This document shows, in pieces, positions 17,968-26,213 of a DNA stretch of 34,192 bases. Numbering within the stretch: position 1 is the stretch's first letter; each line of letters begins with the position of its first letter. This DNA is from Gemmatimonadales bacterium. GTDB taxonomy: Bacteria > Gemmatimonadota > Gemmatimonadetes > Palauibacterales > Palauibacteraceae. Location of the stretch: assembly GCA_009841005.1 (NCBI GenBank), contig VXMR01000054.1, positions 1-34,192 on the forward strand, given 5' to 3'. The notes under the pieces were generated by a model, which worked only from the letters and a program-made list of their open reading frames with translations, did no database searches and was not told the DNA's origin. The translations under genes were made by a program, and so were the position numbers.

Positions 17968-19143
17968 GTGACCATCATCCGTCGCAACCTCTTAGACTCG
18001 TTTTGCCGACGATTGCGGCGCTATCCGATCGTAATGGTCATGGGGCCACGGCAGTCCGGCAAGATGACGCTCTGCCGGACCGTTCTCTCCGACCGGCCCC
18101 ACGTGTCGCTGAGACGGCTTGACGTGCGCACCGAGGTGCGGCTGGATCCCGAGGGTTTCGTGCGGGAGTATCGGGACGGGGCGGTGATCCACGACGCCCA
18201 GTTGGAGACCGTGTTGATTGCCTATCTTCGGGAACTCGTGGACGAAGATCCGGCTCCGGGGCGCTTTGTGCTGACCGGGTCGATGCACTTCGGATTGAGT
18301 CCGGTGATAAACGCGTGGATGGCGCGTCGCGTGGGCGTCCTTCAACTGCTTCCGCCGGGATTTGACGAGTTGGCGCGTTTCGGAAGACCGCCGCCGAGTA
18401 TGCTCGACGCGCTCTGGACCGGGGCGTACCCGACGATTCACCAGGGTAACATCTCGCCCCGGGTCTGGCTTCGGGATCATCTCGCAGCGTACCTGGATCG
18501 CGACGTCCTGCCGCTGCGGAACATCGCGAACCTCGGGGCCTTCTCGGAGTTCGTGAGACTGGTTGCCGGACGAACCGCGGAAGAGGTGAATCTGTCCGCG
18601 CTGGCGGCCGACGTCGGCATCCGGCACAACACGGTCAAGGCTTGGCTCCATGTCCTGGAGTCCAGCTTCCTTGTCTTTCGGGTCCCGGCGTACCGCCCCA
18701 ACGTGCGCACGCGTCAGATCAAGGCGCCCAAGCTTCACTTTCTGGATTCGGGACTGGCCTGCTACCTGCTCGGCATCCGCTCGGCGGAGGAACTCCGCCA
18801 TCACCCGTTGAGAGGGCAGATCTTCGAGAGCTGGGTGGCGGCGGAGGTTTTCAAGGCGATCACCCATCGCGGCGAAGAGCCGCGTTTGCGGCATTACAGG
18901 GCGGCGGGCACCGAGGTCAATCTCGTCATTGATCGGGGAGAACGGCTCATCCTGGCCGAGGCGAAGTCCGGCGCCACGGTCGTCCCGCGTTTCCTCCTCG
19001 GCATGCGGACGCTCGGGAAGGCGCTGGGGAGAACGGGGCTGTTCGTCGACCGCCGGCTGATCTACGGAGGCGACTTTCCTCACCGACACGGCGACGTGGA
19101 CGTCCTGCCGTGGAACCGGATGCTGGAGAAGACCTGGAACTGA
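17968..19143 (+). CDS. DUF4143-type AAA ATPase-like protein with altered motifs
   Basis: A 391-residue protein of the AAA_14/DUF4143 family, whose members are common, often multicopy and functionally obscure. The domain order is typical: P-loop region GPRQSGKMTL, the sensor-like FVLTGSMHFGLSP, a helical/winged region (DVGIRHNTVKAWLHVLES), KAPKLHFLDSGLACYLLGI, and a C-terminal nuclease-like part with LILAEAKSG. Three key sites differ from the family norm. The P-loop is GKM with M33 where T or S is expected, Walker B is VIHDAQ with A77 where Glu is expected, and the nuclease-like EVD is EVN (N318), although E331 and K333 remain. The frame is intact. The GTG start at 17968 is the first with sensible family alignment. 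It is preceded by a long inverted repeat and followed by a convergent aldolase gene. Confidence 0.85.
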   Translation: MTIIRRNLLDSFCRRLRRYPIVMVMGPRQSGKMTLCRTVLSDRPHVSLRRLDVRTEVRLDPEGFVREYRDGAVIHDAQLETVLIAYLRELVDEDPAPGRFVLTGSMHFGLSPVINAWMARRVGVLQLLPPGFDELARFGRPPPSMLDALWTGAYPTIHQGNISPRVWLRDHLAAYLDRDVLPLRNIANLGAFSEFVRLVAGRTAEEVNLSALAADVGIRHNTVKAWLHVLESSFLVFRVPAYRPNVRTRQIKAPKLHFLDSGLACYLLGIRSAEELRHHPLRGQIFESWVAAEVFKAITHRGEEPRLRHYRAAGTEVNLVIDRGERLILAEAKSGATVVPRFLLGMRTLGKALGRTGLFVDRRLIYGGDFPHRHGDVDVLPWNRMLEKTWN

Positions 19144-19159
19144 CCTGCCGGATCGACGC

Positions 19160-19175
19160 GACCCCGCTTCGGGTC
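19160..19175. terminator. Short hairpin between convergent genes
   Basis: GACCC and GGGTC (19160-19164, 19171-19175) flank the 6-base loop CGCTTC in the 30-base gap between the ATPase and aldolase stops. The position suits a shared terminator, but the stem is short and no T-run follows. Confidence 0.25.
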
Positions 19176-21243
19176 AGCGGAGGGCGGCGGCGACGTTACC
19201 GCCATCCACGGTGAGGATCGCGCCGGTCGTCGCGCGGGCGAGTGCCAGGGAAACGAAGGCCCGGGCGACATCCTCGGCTCGGACCTCCCTGCCGAGGAGG
19301 TTGCCGCGCATGTAGGCGTCCTCGGTCACGCCGCGCGCCTCGGAGCGGGCCGCGATCATCTCCTCGGTGAGGACGCCGCTCCGGATGCGGTCGGCGTTCA
19401 CCCCGTTCGACCGGATGCCCTCCCATCCGTGTTCGATGGCGTACTGGCGCACGAGTCCGAGGGTCGCCGCCTTCGGCAATCCGTACGGGCCGAAGTCCGG
19501 GCCCGGGTTGACCGCCTGCTTCGAGACGTTGAAGAGGAGGCAGCCGCCCGTCCCCTGGGCGCGCATCATGCGCAGGGCCGCCCGCGTGACGCGCTGGTGG
19601 GCGAAGAAGTTCAGCTCGAAGCTCTCCCGCAGCACCTCGTCCGTCACGTCGGCCATGGGACCGCGCCAGGCCGCTCCGGCGTTCGAGACGAGGATGTCGA
19701 CGCCGCCTAAGCGGGCGGCGACGGTGGCGAACGCGCGGTCGACGGAGGCGTCGTCCGTCACGTCGCATGGGACGGCGAGCCCCGCTCCGGCCTCGGCGGC
19801 GGCGTCGAGCGAGGAGCCCGGCAGGTCGAAGAGGGCGACCTCGGCGCCGGCGTCCCGGAACACGGCGGCCGTGGCCCGGCCGATCGCGCCGACGCCGCCC
19901 GTGACGACGACGACGTGGCGGGCCAGCGCCTTCTCCTTCGCACCGGCCAGCTTCGCCTGTTCGAGCGACCAGTATTCGATGTCGAACAGCTCGGCCTCGG
20001 TAATGCTCTCGAAGCGGTCCATGCTTTCCGCGTCCGCGATGACATCGACGGTGGTCTCGGCGAGGTCGGCCGCCGCGGCCGCGGCCCGGGCGTCCCGTCC
20101 GCTCGCGAACAGCCCCACGCCCGGCACCAGGACCACGCGCGGACTCGGGTCGAGCATGCGTTTCGTCCCGCCGTAGCGCGGGTTGTGGCGCTCGAAGTAG
20201 GCCGTGTACGCCGTTCGGTAGGCTTCGACCGCGGCCCGCGCCTCCCGGGTCCAGGCGGCGAGGTCGCCGGCGGGCGGCGCGGGGAGCACGACGGGAAGCG
20301 GCTTCGTGCGGATCGCGTGGTCGGGCGTGACCGTGCCGACCTGGCTGTAGCGCGACAGCTCCGAGCCGCCGACGTAAGCGAGAATGGCCGGGCTGGCCCG
20401 GTGCTCGAGGATGAAGCGCTCGGAGTCTCCCGCCCCGCCCTCCTGCGCCTCGCCGCCGTGCCGGTTGGCGAGCATGCCGCGGATGGCCGGCGCGATCTCG
20501 CCCGCTGAGGCGGTCGCCGATGGCGCCTCTGCAGCGGCGAAGACCTTCCGCCGGCCGCCTTCGATGCGCGCCTCGGCGAGGCTCACCCACTCGATCATGA
20601 GTTCGTACGCCTCGTGCGCCGTGTCCCCGAACGTGAACAGCCCGTGCTTTAGGAGGACGAGCCCTTCCGCCTCCGGATGGGCGTCCGCCGCCGCCTTCGC
20701 CGCCTTCGCGAGGTCGAAGCCGGGCATGATGTAGGGCACGATCGCGGCCCGGTCGCCGTAGACCTCGCGGCAGATCTCCTCCCCATCGGGCTGGTCCGTG
20801 AGAACGAGCGCCGCGTTCGCGTGCGTGTGGTCGATGAACGTGCGCGGCACCCACGCGTGCAGGAGTGTCTCCACCGATGGGTTCGGCGCCGTCGAGTCGA
20901 GCAGGTTGCGGCGCTGCAGGTTGACCATGTCCTCGTCGGACAGGGCGTCGATCTCAGCCAGCCCCAAAAGCGGATCGAGCTGCACCGCGGGAAGGCCGGG
21001 CGGTTCGATCGTCCCCATGTCCCAGCCGCTCCCCTTCACGTACAGCACGTCCAGTTCCGCCCCGGTCACGTCCCGGGCGCGGCCCTTGACCGACGTGTTG
21101 CCCCCGCCGTGCATCACGAGTCGAGGCTCGGAACCCAGGAGCCGCGTCGTGTACACCCGCAGCGCGAGATCCTCCCCGATGCCCTCGGCGGCGTACCGTT
21201 CGACGAACTCCGCCGCCTCGCGCTCGCTCCACGCGCTTTTCAT
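19174..21243 (-). CDS. Bifunctional class II aldolase/short-chain dehydrogenase (RhaD-like)
   Basis: A 689-residue cytosolic fusion enzyme. The N-terminal part (about 1-430) is a zinc class II aldolase of the RhaD/FucA type: MHGGGNTSVKG, the ligand histidines in DHTHANAALV and the later KHGLFTFGD. The C-terminal part (from about 443) is an SDR dehydrogenase: TGGVGAIG cofactor motif at 448, VSNAG, and the catalytic Y587xxxK591 (PYGLPKAATL). Such fusions (COG3347 plus COG1028) cleave a ketose-phosphate such as rhamnulose-1-phosphate and oxidise the aldehyde product. ATG 21243 has GAGGGG 9 bases upstream; an in-frame GTG at 21273 would add ten residues. No kinase, isomerase or sugar transporter lies nearby, so the sugar is unknown. 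Confidence 0.9.
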   Translation of the reverse strand: MKSAWSEREAAEFVERYAAEGIGEDLALRVYTTRLLGSEPRLVMHGGGNTSVKGRARDVTGAELDVLYVKGSGWDMGTIEPPGLPAVQLDPLLGLAEIDALSDEDMVNLQRRNLLDSTAPNPSVETLLHAWVPRTFIDHTHANAALVLTDQPDGEEICREVYGDRAAIVPYIMPGFDLAKAAKAAADAHPEAEGLVLLKHGLFTFGDTAHEAYELMIEWVSLAEARIEGGRRKVFAAAEAPSATASAGEIAPAIRGMLANRHGGEAQEGGAGDSERFILEHRASPAILAYVGGSELSRYSQVGTVTPDHAIRTKPLPVVLPAPPAGDLAAWTREARAAVEAYRTAYTAYFERHNPRYGGTKRMLDPSPRVVLVPGVGLFASGRDARAAAAAADLAETTVDVIADAESMDRFESITEAELFDIEYWSLEQAKLAGAKEKALARHVVVVTGGVGAIGRATAAVFRDAGAEVALFDLPGSSLDAAAEAGAGLAVPCDVTDDASVDRAFATVAARLGGVDILVSNAGAAWRGPMADVTDEVLRESFELNFFAHQRVTRAALRMMRAQGTGGCLLFNVSKQAVNPGPDFGPYGLPKAATLGLVRQYAIEHGWEGIRSNGVNADRIRSGVLTEEMIAARSEARGVTEDAYMRGNLLGREVRAEDVARAFVSLALARATTGAILTVDGGNVAAALR

Positions 21244-21328
21244 CTCATAGTTCCCCTCGTCGAGCCCGGCCACGCATCCGGCGAAGACGGTACCGACCTC
21301 GCGGCAAGGCGTCCAGCGCCGGAGACGG

Positions 21329-21715
21329 TCACCAGAGGACGGGAGCCGGATACGAGGAGATGGCCTCGTCGGGCGTGACGATCGTCAATCCGCTCACGAT
21401 CGCCTGCGAGACGAGACCGCGGTCGAAGGGGTCCGCATGGAGCACCGGCAGGAGCACTTCGTGGGCCGCCGACGCCTCATCGAAGGGGAGCGGTTCGAGT
21501 TCCAGCCACTCGCGCCGGCTCGAGACGTAGCGGACGGGCGACTCCGGGAGCGGCAACCGTCCGAGGCGGTGCTTGATCGCGATTTCCCAGGCCGAGAGCG
21601 CGCTCAGGTACACTGTGTTGCCCGGATCCCGGCACGCCGCCTCTGCCGCCCGCGAAAGCCGGGAGTCCGCCGCCGCCAGCCACAGGAACGTACACGTGTC
21701 GACGAGCAGCCTCAC
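21329..21715 (-). CDS. PIN-domain toxin ribonuclease (VapC-like)
   Basis: A 128-residue PIN-domain protein of the type paired with Phd/YefM-like antitoxins. Acidic site residues are D6 (LLVDTCTFLWL), E44 (SAWEIAIKHRLGRLPL), D95 and D98 (HADPFDRGLVSQAI) and D116 (VTPDEAI), so the nuclease site is complete. The LSAWEIAIK and DPFDRxLxxQA signatures are those of the PIN_Sll0205-like group. The GTG start overlaps the antitoxin stop (GTGA). It lies 85 bases upstream of the aldolase/dehydrogenase gene on the same strand, which may therefore be read through from it. Confidence 0.92.
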   Translation of the reverse strand: MRLLVDTCTFLWLAAADSRLSRAAEAACRDPGNTVYLSALSAWEIAIKHRLGRLPLPESPVRYVSSRREWLELEPLPFDEASAAHEVLLPVLHADPFDRGLVSQAIVSGLTIVTPDEAISSYPAPVLW

Positions 21716-21972
21716 GGCTCGCCGGCGTCACCCTGGAAGGCCCGTAGTACGGATTCCGGCAGAGGTTCGAAGAAGCTCGCCGGCACCTTCATGCCCCGGT
21801 CGATGCCGATCGGACGTTCCCGGATCGGTGTCGAGGGCAGGGGGCGGATCTCGGCGATGGGCACGTTGCGCCGGCACAGCGTGACGGTCTCGCCGCGCTC
21901 CACGCGGGCGAGATACCGAGCCAGATCGGCCCGAGCTTCGGCGATGTTGACCCTGATCATGTACATGAACAT
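21712..21972 (-). CDS. Phd/YefM-type antitoxin
   Basis: An 86-residue antitoxin partner of the PIN toxin that follows. The core MIRVNIAEARADLARYLARVERGETVTLCRRNVPIAEIRPL is the standard Phd/YefM fold: an N-terminal dimerising DNA-binding part, then the ERGExVxLxRxxxPIAEI signature. The C-terminal tail would bind the toxin. Several in-frame starts are clustered (TTG 21978; ATG 21972, 21966, 21960). ATG 21972 is chosen for an AGG 9 bases upstream, but 21960 gives the usual family start. Start uncertain, identity firm. Confidence 0.88.
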   Translation of the reverse strand: MFMYMIRVNIAEARADLARYLARVERGETVTLCRRNVPIAEIRPLPSTPIRERPIGIDRGMKVPASFFEPLPESVLRAFQGDAGEP

Positions 21973-21989
21973 ATACAACTACCTGTACA
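21960..21989. promoter_or_regulatory. Candidate antitoxin operator: paired TGTACA palindromes
   Basis: The perfect 6-base palindrome TGTACA occurs at 21960-21965 and 21984-21989, 24 bases apart, flanking the likely antitoxin start. Spaced palindromes at a Phd/YefM gene start are typical of autoregulatory sites. Inferred from position only. Confidence 0.35.
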
Positions 21990-21999
21990 GATCAAGACC

Positions 22000-22053
22000 C
22001 TTCGGCCCCGGACTCCCCGGCCGGGGCTCGAAGCTGCCGGCCGGGGCCCGAAG
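22000..22053 (-). terminator. Strong hairpin after the S9 peptidase gene
   Basis: Arms 22041-22053 and 22000-22011 pair over 12 bases with one bulge (CTTCGG/CCGAAG plus GCCCCGG/CCGGGGC). Inside is another perfect palindrome, CCCCGGCCGGGG (22015-22026). It starts at the peptidase stop codon, so it probably ends that transcript before the antitoxin promoter; no long U-run follows. Confidence 0.5.
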
Positions 22054-22056
22054 CTA
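22017..22056. repeat. 20-bp tandem repeat at the S9 peptidase stop
   Basis: Two 20-base copies (22017-22036, 22037-22056) differ at two positions. The second includes the peptidase stop codon, and each contains the palindrome CCGGCCGG. Confidence 0.8.
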
Positions 22057-24108
22057 TCCGCCGGCCGTGGTGACGGCGGCTTTCTTGTCCGGGTGGACGG
22101 GGGACGTCTCCCACTCGTACTCCTCGCCCAGCACCCAGCGGTAGTACCAGTCCAGTTCGACGTTCGCCTTGAACAGGCGCTGCTGCAGCTCCACCCAGCC
22201 GTGACCCTGCTCGGGCGCCACGTAGAGGTGGGTCGGGACGCCGTTGTGCTTCAGTCCCTGGTACAGTTCGACGGACTGCGGCATCGGCACGCGTTCGTCG
22301 TTCTCCCCGACGAGGACCAGGGTCGGGGTCACGACCTTGTGGAGGTCGAAGAGCGGTGAATCGGCCATGTACTGCTCGATCGGGGCGTCCTCGGACCACG
22401 GGGTGCCCCCGAACCACGGCGTGCGATAGATGCGGACGTCGGATTGCGCGTACATCGACATCCAGTTCACGGCCCCCGCGCCCGACGACGCCGCCTTGAA
22501 GCGGTCCGTCCAGGTGATGATCTTGTTCGTCATGTGGCCGCCGGCGCTCCAGCCCATCTTCGCCATGCGGTCGCCGTCCACGAGTCCGCGCTCGATGAGA
22601 TGATCCACGCCGGCCATCACGTCCTTGTGGGCCTGATCGAAGTAGTTGCCGATCATGTTGCGCAGGAAGTCGTCGCCGTATCCGGTGGACCCGCGATAGT
22701 TGGGCTTGAAGACGAACCATCCGCGGGCGGCGAGCACGGTTTCGTAGTTGCTCGAGCGCGCGAAGCGGAACTTGTCGGACGACGGCGGGCCTCCGTGCGT
22801 CTGAACGACGAGCGGGTAGCGCTCGCCCTCCTGGTAGTCGATGGGAAAGAAGATGAGACCTTCCACCTCGACGCCGTCCTCTCCGGCGTACTGCACGGCT
22901 TCCATGCGCGGCAGAAGGAACTCCTCGGCAAGATAGTCGAAGAGGTGCGTGACCTGGCGTGCCGGGCCCGATCCCGTCATCGCCCACAGGTCCCCCGCGT
23001 TGGTCGAACTGCTGACCGCGTAGACGTGCATGCCGGATGAAGGGTGATAGTCCCAGGCGCCGACCGAGTGGTCTCCCTCGGTGACCGCCTCGGCGCTCTC
23101 CGCATCGGAGGCATCGGCGGGCACGGAGTAGATCTGCTGGCGAACGCCGGTATTCGCGCGGAAGTAGATCGAGCGGCCGTCTCGCGACCACACCGCGGCG
23201 TTGACGTCGAAGCTTCCTCCCGGCACCACGGAGACGGGATCGCCGCCGTCGGTCGGGACGACGAACAGGCGCTGGTTGAAGTAGAAGTCGCTCAGTTCGT
23301 CGTTCGTGTTCGCGACGAAGAGCGCGTGGCGGTTGTCGGGAGAAAGGGACGCGCCGACTTCTCCCACGTGATTGTCGGTGATCCGGCGCGCGCCGGTCCC
23401 ATCGGGACCCATCACCCACAGTTCCGAGTTCAGCAGGTCGTCGTAGAGGGCGGTCGGCGCCAACTGCACGAGGAGGAGCGTGCCGTCGCGCGAGGTCGAA
23501 TACCCGCGGACCATCAGGCCGGCCTCCGTCACGCGCTCCGCGGCGCCGCCCTCGCTCGGCACTCGCCACAGTCCGGTCGGGCGCTTGTCCTCTTCATAGC
23601 GAAACACGTTGTCGTTGACCGCTTCGCGCGCCTTCTCGGCCTCCGACTTCTCGTCGACCGCCATGAAGTAGATCCAGGCGCCATCGCCGGACCACGAGAT
23701 CGAACTCACGGGCTTCGGGTGTTCGCTCACGGCGCCGGCCTCGCCGCCGCGGGTCGGCATCACGAACACCTGGTTGTGCTCCGTATCGTGCCGGTTCGCG
23801 ACGAAGGCGACGCGCGAGCCGTCGGGCGACCAGCGCGGGCTCGATTCACCGCCCTCGCCGTTCGTCATGCGCGTCGTGCCGGAGCCATCCATCGCGACGC
23901 GCCAGATGTGGGAAACCGTGGCGTTGGCTTCCCAGTCGGTGTCCGTCCTCACGTAGAGCACTTCCGACCCGTTCGGCGATATTCGCGGGTCGGCGAGGCC
24001 GGGGATGTCGATCAGATCCACGATCGTCATCGCGCGGCGCTGGCCGGAGAGGGGGACGGTGGAGACGAGGACGGCGAGGATTCCGAGTCCGAGGATGCGG
24101 CGAGACAT
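22054..24108 (-). CDS. Exported S9 family peptidase (acylaminoacyl-peptidase-like)
   Basis: A 684-residue secreted serine peptidase. A signal peptide (MSRRILGLGILAVLVSTVPLSGQ) is followed by TolB/DPP-like propeller repeats (SPRWSPDGSRVAFVAN, AVWSRDGRSIYFRAN, ASLSPDNRHALFVAN). The C-terminal alpha/beta-hydrolase domain has THGGPPSS for the oxyanion region, the nucleophile in GWSAGGH (S521), D604 (VGENDERVP) and H636 (PEQGHGW). The triad is complete and the length is normal for the family. AGGAG lies 7 bases before ATG 24108. Likely trims peptides in the periplasm. It is a distant paralogue of the S9 enzyme at 5550-8408, without the acidic insertion. Confidence 0.94.
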   Translation of the reverse strand: MSRRILGLGILAVLVSTVPLSGQRRAMTIVDLIDIPGLADPRISPNGSEVLYVRTDTDWEANATVSHIWRVAMDGSGTTRMTNGEGGESSPRWSPDGSRVAFVANRHDTEHNQVFVMPTRGGEAGAVSEHPKPVSSISWSGDGAWIYFMAVDEKSEAEKAREAVNDNVFRYEEDKRPTGLWRVPSEGGAAERVTEAGLMVRGYSTSRDGTLLLVQLAPTALYDDLLNSELWVMGPDGTGARRITDNHVGEVGASLSPDNRHALFVANTNDELSDFYFNQRLFVVPTDGGDPVSVVPGGSFDVNAAVWSRDGRSIYFRANTGVRQQIYSVPADASDAESAEAVTEGDHSVGAWDYHPSSGMHVYAVSSSTNAGDLWAMTGSGPARQVTHLFDYLAEEFLLPRMEAVQYAGEDGVEVEGLIFFPIDYQEGERYPLVVQTHGGPPSSDKFRFARSSNYETVLAARGWFVFKPNYRGSTGYGDDFLRNMIGNYFDQAHKDVMAGVDHLIERGLVDGDRMAKMGWSAGGHMTNKIITWTDRFKAASSGAGAVNWMSMYAQSDVRIYRTPWFGGTPWSEDAPIEQYMADSPLFDLHKVVTPTLVLVGENDERVPMPQSVELYQGLKHNGVPTHLYVAPEQGHGWVELQQRLFKANVELDWYYRWVLGEEYEWETSPVHPDKKAAVTTAGG

Positions 24109-24180
24109 GGCAGACTCCTGCGGTTGGCGGTGGCCCGTCGCGGTACATCGATGTTGACAGGGTCGTCCCCGGGTGACAAG

Positions 24181-24239
24181 AGCCCGGCGCCGCCCTCCGG
24201 CAGGCGCCCGGGGCGTGGAGCCGGCGGCAGCGCCGGGCT
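24181..24239 (-). terminator. GC-rich hairpin after the GHL10-like gene
   Basis: AGCCCGGCGCCGCC (24181-24194) pairs with 24223-24239 (GGCGGC and GCCGGGCT separated by a 3-base bulge). The right arm contains the GHL10-like stop codon. It separates that gene from the S9 peptidase gene; without a U-run it may terminate only partly. Confidence 0.4.
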
Positions 24240-25338
24240 AGGCCGTCGCGTCGCGGATCGCGGCGAGGTGGTCGGCGGTGAGGCCGTCCATCTCAAACGT
24301 GGACACGCCGGAGGCGCCGGCCTCGCGCGCCGTCGCGACGGCCTCCGCGAGCGCGGCCGGATCGAGCGACGGCAGGTAGAGTCCGGCGTTGAGCGGCGTG
24401 GCGGCTCCTCCGCGAACGTCGCCGTCGGTGGCGGCGAGGGCCGCGATCCCCTCGCGCACGCCGTCGCCGATCCAGGGGATGTCCTCCAGATAGAAGCTCT
24501 GGTAGAGCATCGGGAAGAAGCGGTCGAGGGGCCACCGGTCCCAGTCCTGGCGGACCAGCGTGCGGGCGATGGAAGGGGTCGGGAAGACGGCGGCCGTGAT
24601 CGGCTTCCCGTGCTCGCGGGCCGCCTCGGCGAGTGCGCGCACGGCGCCCGTGACGGAGTCCCACCGGAAGCGGCGCCAGGCCTCGTCGGCGGGCGGATCG
24701 GGGATCTCCAGCGGGTCCCTCCCATCGAGAGCGGCGAACTGTTCGCGGCAGACGTCACAGTAGCAGAAGTCGAACTCCGGGTGCTCGACGTCCTGCACGA
24801 GGTCATAGGTCTCCCAGAGAGCGCGCGGGAGGATGACGTCGCAGTGGCGCACGTAGTCGAGGTGGACGCCGTCCACCGCCGGGTCGGCGGCGAGGTCCGC
24901 GATGCGTCCGCGCAGGTATTCGCGCACGGGCCCGCGCGAAGGGCAGACCCACTTGTAGTACCCGACGTAGGGGGGGTGATCGAGCGAGCTTTCCAGATTC
25001 CGGCTCACCGTGAACCACTCCGGGTGGTTCTCCTGCACCCAGGCGTCGCCGTTACGGTTCATCGTCCAGAACCAGCGGTGATACTCGAGTCCCTCCGCGC
25101 GGGCGGCTCCCGATACCAGGTCGACGTCGCCGCCACCCACGAGGACCGCGTGGAAGCCGGCCTCCCGAAGTCGGGCGAACTGTTCGCGCCAGGCGGCGGT
25201 GTCGCGATCGCGGTCCCCGTGAACCCACGTCCACAGCGTGAAGGGCGCCTCCGGATCGGGCGGGACCGCGCAGGCGGGAAGCGCCGCACCCAGCGCCGCC
25301 GCGCTGCCGGCGGCCCGGAGGAACTCTCTGCGCCTCAC
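24238..25338 (-). CDS. Tat-exported GHL10-like putative glycoside hydrolase
   Basis: A 366-residue exported protein. It begins MRRREFLRAAGSAAALGAALPAC, a twin-arginine signal with a possible lipobox (LPAC). The body resembles the glycosyl-hydrolase-like 10 (DUF187) TIM barrel: FHAVLVGGGDVD, HPEWFTVSRN, then a segment like CPSRGPVREYLRGRIADLA leading to VDGVHLDYVRH with D161, the position of the family's conserved strand-4 motif. A Cys-rich CYCDVCREQF resembles motifs in uncharacterised relatives. The GTG start at 25338 overlaps the CBM9-like gene stop (GTGA). Expected to act on a polysaccharide or peptidoglycan, but catalytic residues are not proven. Confidence 0.72.
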   Translation of the reverse strand: MRRREFLRAAGSAAALGAALPACAVPPDPEAPFTLWTWVHGDRDRDTAAWREQFARLREAGFHAVLVGGGDVDLVSGAARAEGLEYHRWFWTMNRNGDAWVQENHPEWFTVSRNLESSLDHPPYVGYYKWVCPSRGPVREYLRGRIADLAADPAVDGVHLDYVRHCDVILPRALWETYDLVQDVEHPEFDFCYCDVCREQFAALDGRDPLEIPDPPADEAWRRFRWDSVTGAVRALAEAAREHGKPITAAVFPTPSIARTLVRQDWDRWPLDRFFPMLYQSFYLEDIPWIGDGVREGIAALAATDGDVRGGAATPLNAGLYLPSLDPAALAEAVATAREAGASGVSTFEMDGLTADHLAAIRDATA

Positions 25339-26213
25339 GGGGAGTCGTCCCGACCGGCGACGAAACGCACGACGCCCCACCTCTCGGGTATGTGCATGTC
25401 GATCTCCCCCTGCGGCGACCACACCCAGTTCTCTTCAGGATGGTCGCTCGAATCCACGGGTTCCCGCCGCTTCCGGTACTCTCCGTCCACGACGACGAGC
25501 GGCCACTGTACGCGGGAGAAGTTCACGCGCCAGACCTCGCCGGGCCTCGGGGGCGCGACCGCGGCCTCCGCGGGGGCGCCAGGGGGGCGCAGCGCCGACC
25601 AGGGGATCGCGATCTCGACCGACCAGCCGATGTCTTCGTCGGAGGGGTCGTTCAGCGTGCCGTCGAGGCGCACCGCGGTGCGCAGACCCTCCATGTCCCA
25701 GGCGATGTCCGCCCTTCCCTCCCGGCGGTACGGCTTGTCGAGGAAGAGATCGAACTCGGTTCCGAGCGCGTTGATCTCGAGTTCGTAGTAGGCGAGGCCG
25801 TCGCCGTCCGGATCGAGGAAGACCTCGAAATCGTGTTCCCGGTAGAGGATGGCGTCGCGCTCGGCCAGCGTCGCCCAGAGGTGCGGTTCCTCGAGTTCGC
25901 CACCCACGTAGAGGAAGCGTTCATCCCAGACGATCTTCGCGCGCGTCCCCAGGTGGGGCTCGGGCCAGCCCTCGCCGCGAATGTCGACGAAGGACTCCGT
26001 CCACGGCGCCGCGCGCCAGACCGCGTCATCAAGAGACCCATCGATCACGGGCGGGGACGCCGCCGCCAGCGCTTCGTATTCTCGAGGCGGCGGCTGGGCC
26101 GCCGCCGGCGAGAGCGCCAGCCAGGCGAGCACCACGGCCGCGTGCAGCAGAAACGTCGCGCGTCCGGCCGCGCGGATCACGGGGAGCGCGTCAGTTCGTG
26201 GAGGGATGCACAC
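25335..26213 (-). CDS. Exported CBM9-like carbohydrate-binding protein
   Basis: A 292-residue secreted protein with a single family-9-like carbohydrate-binding module. The hydrophobic export segment is FLLHAAVVLAWLALSPAAAQ. The module shows the usual order: PPVIDGSLDDAVWRAAPWTESFVDI, then AKIVWDERFLYVGGELEEP, HDFEVFLDPDGDGLAYYELEINALG, and WSVEIAIPWSAL with WRVNFSRVQWPL. GTG 26213 has GGAG 7 bases upstream and overlaps the preceding lipoprotein stop by 23 bases; GTG 26180 would give a shorter N-region but lacks a ribosome site. Its stop overlaps the GHL10-like start by four bases, so the two are probably made together and may act on the same glycan. Confidence 0.82.
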   Translation of the reverse strand: MCIPPRTDALPVIRAAGRATFLLHAAVVLAWLALSPAAAQPPPREYEALAAASPPVIDGSLDDAVWRAAPWTESFVDIRGEGWPEPHLGTRAKIVWDERFLYVGGELEEPHLWATLAERDAILYREHDFEVFLDPDGDGLAYYELEINALGTEFDLFLDKPYRREGRADIAWDMEGLRTAVRLDGTLNDPSDEDIGWSVEIAIPWSALRPPGAPAEAAVAPPRPGEVWRVNFSRVQWPLVVVDGEYRKRREPVDSSDHPEENWVWSPQGEIDMHIPERWGVVRFVAGRDDSP

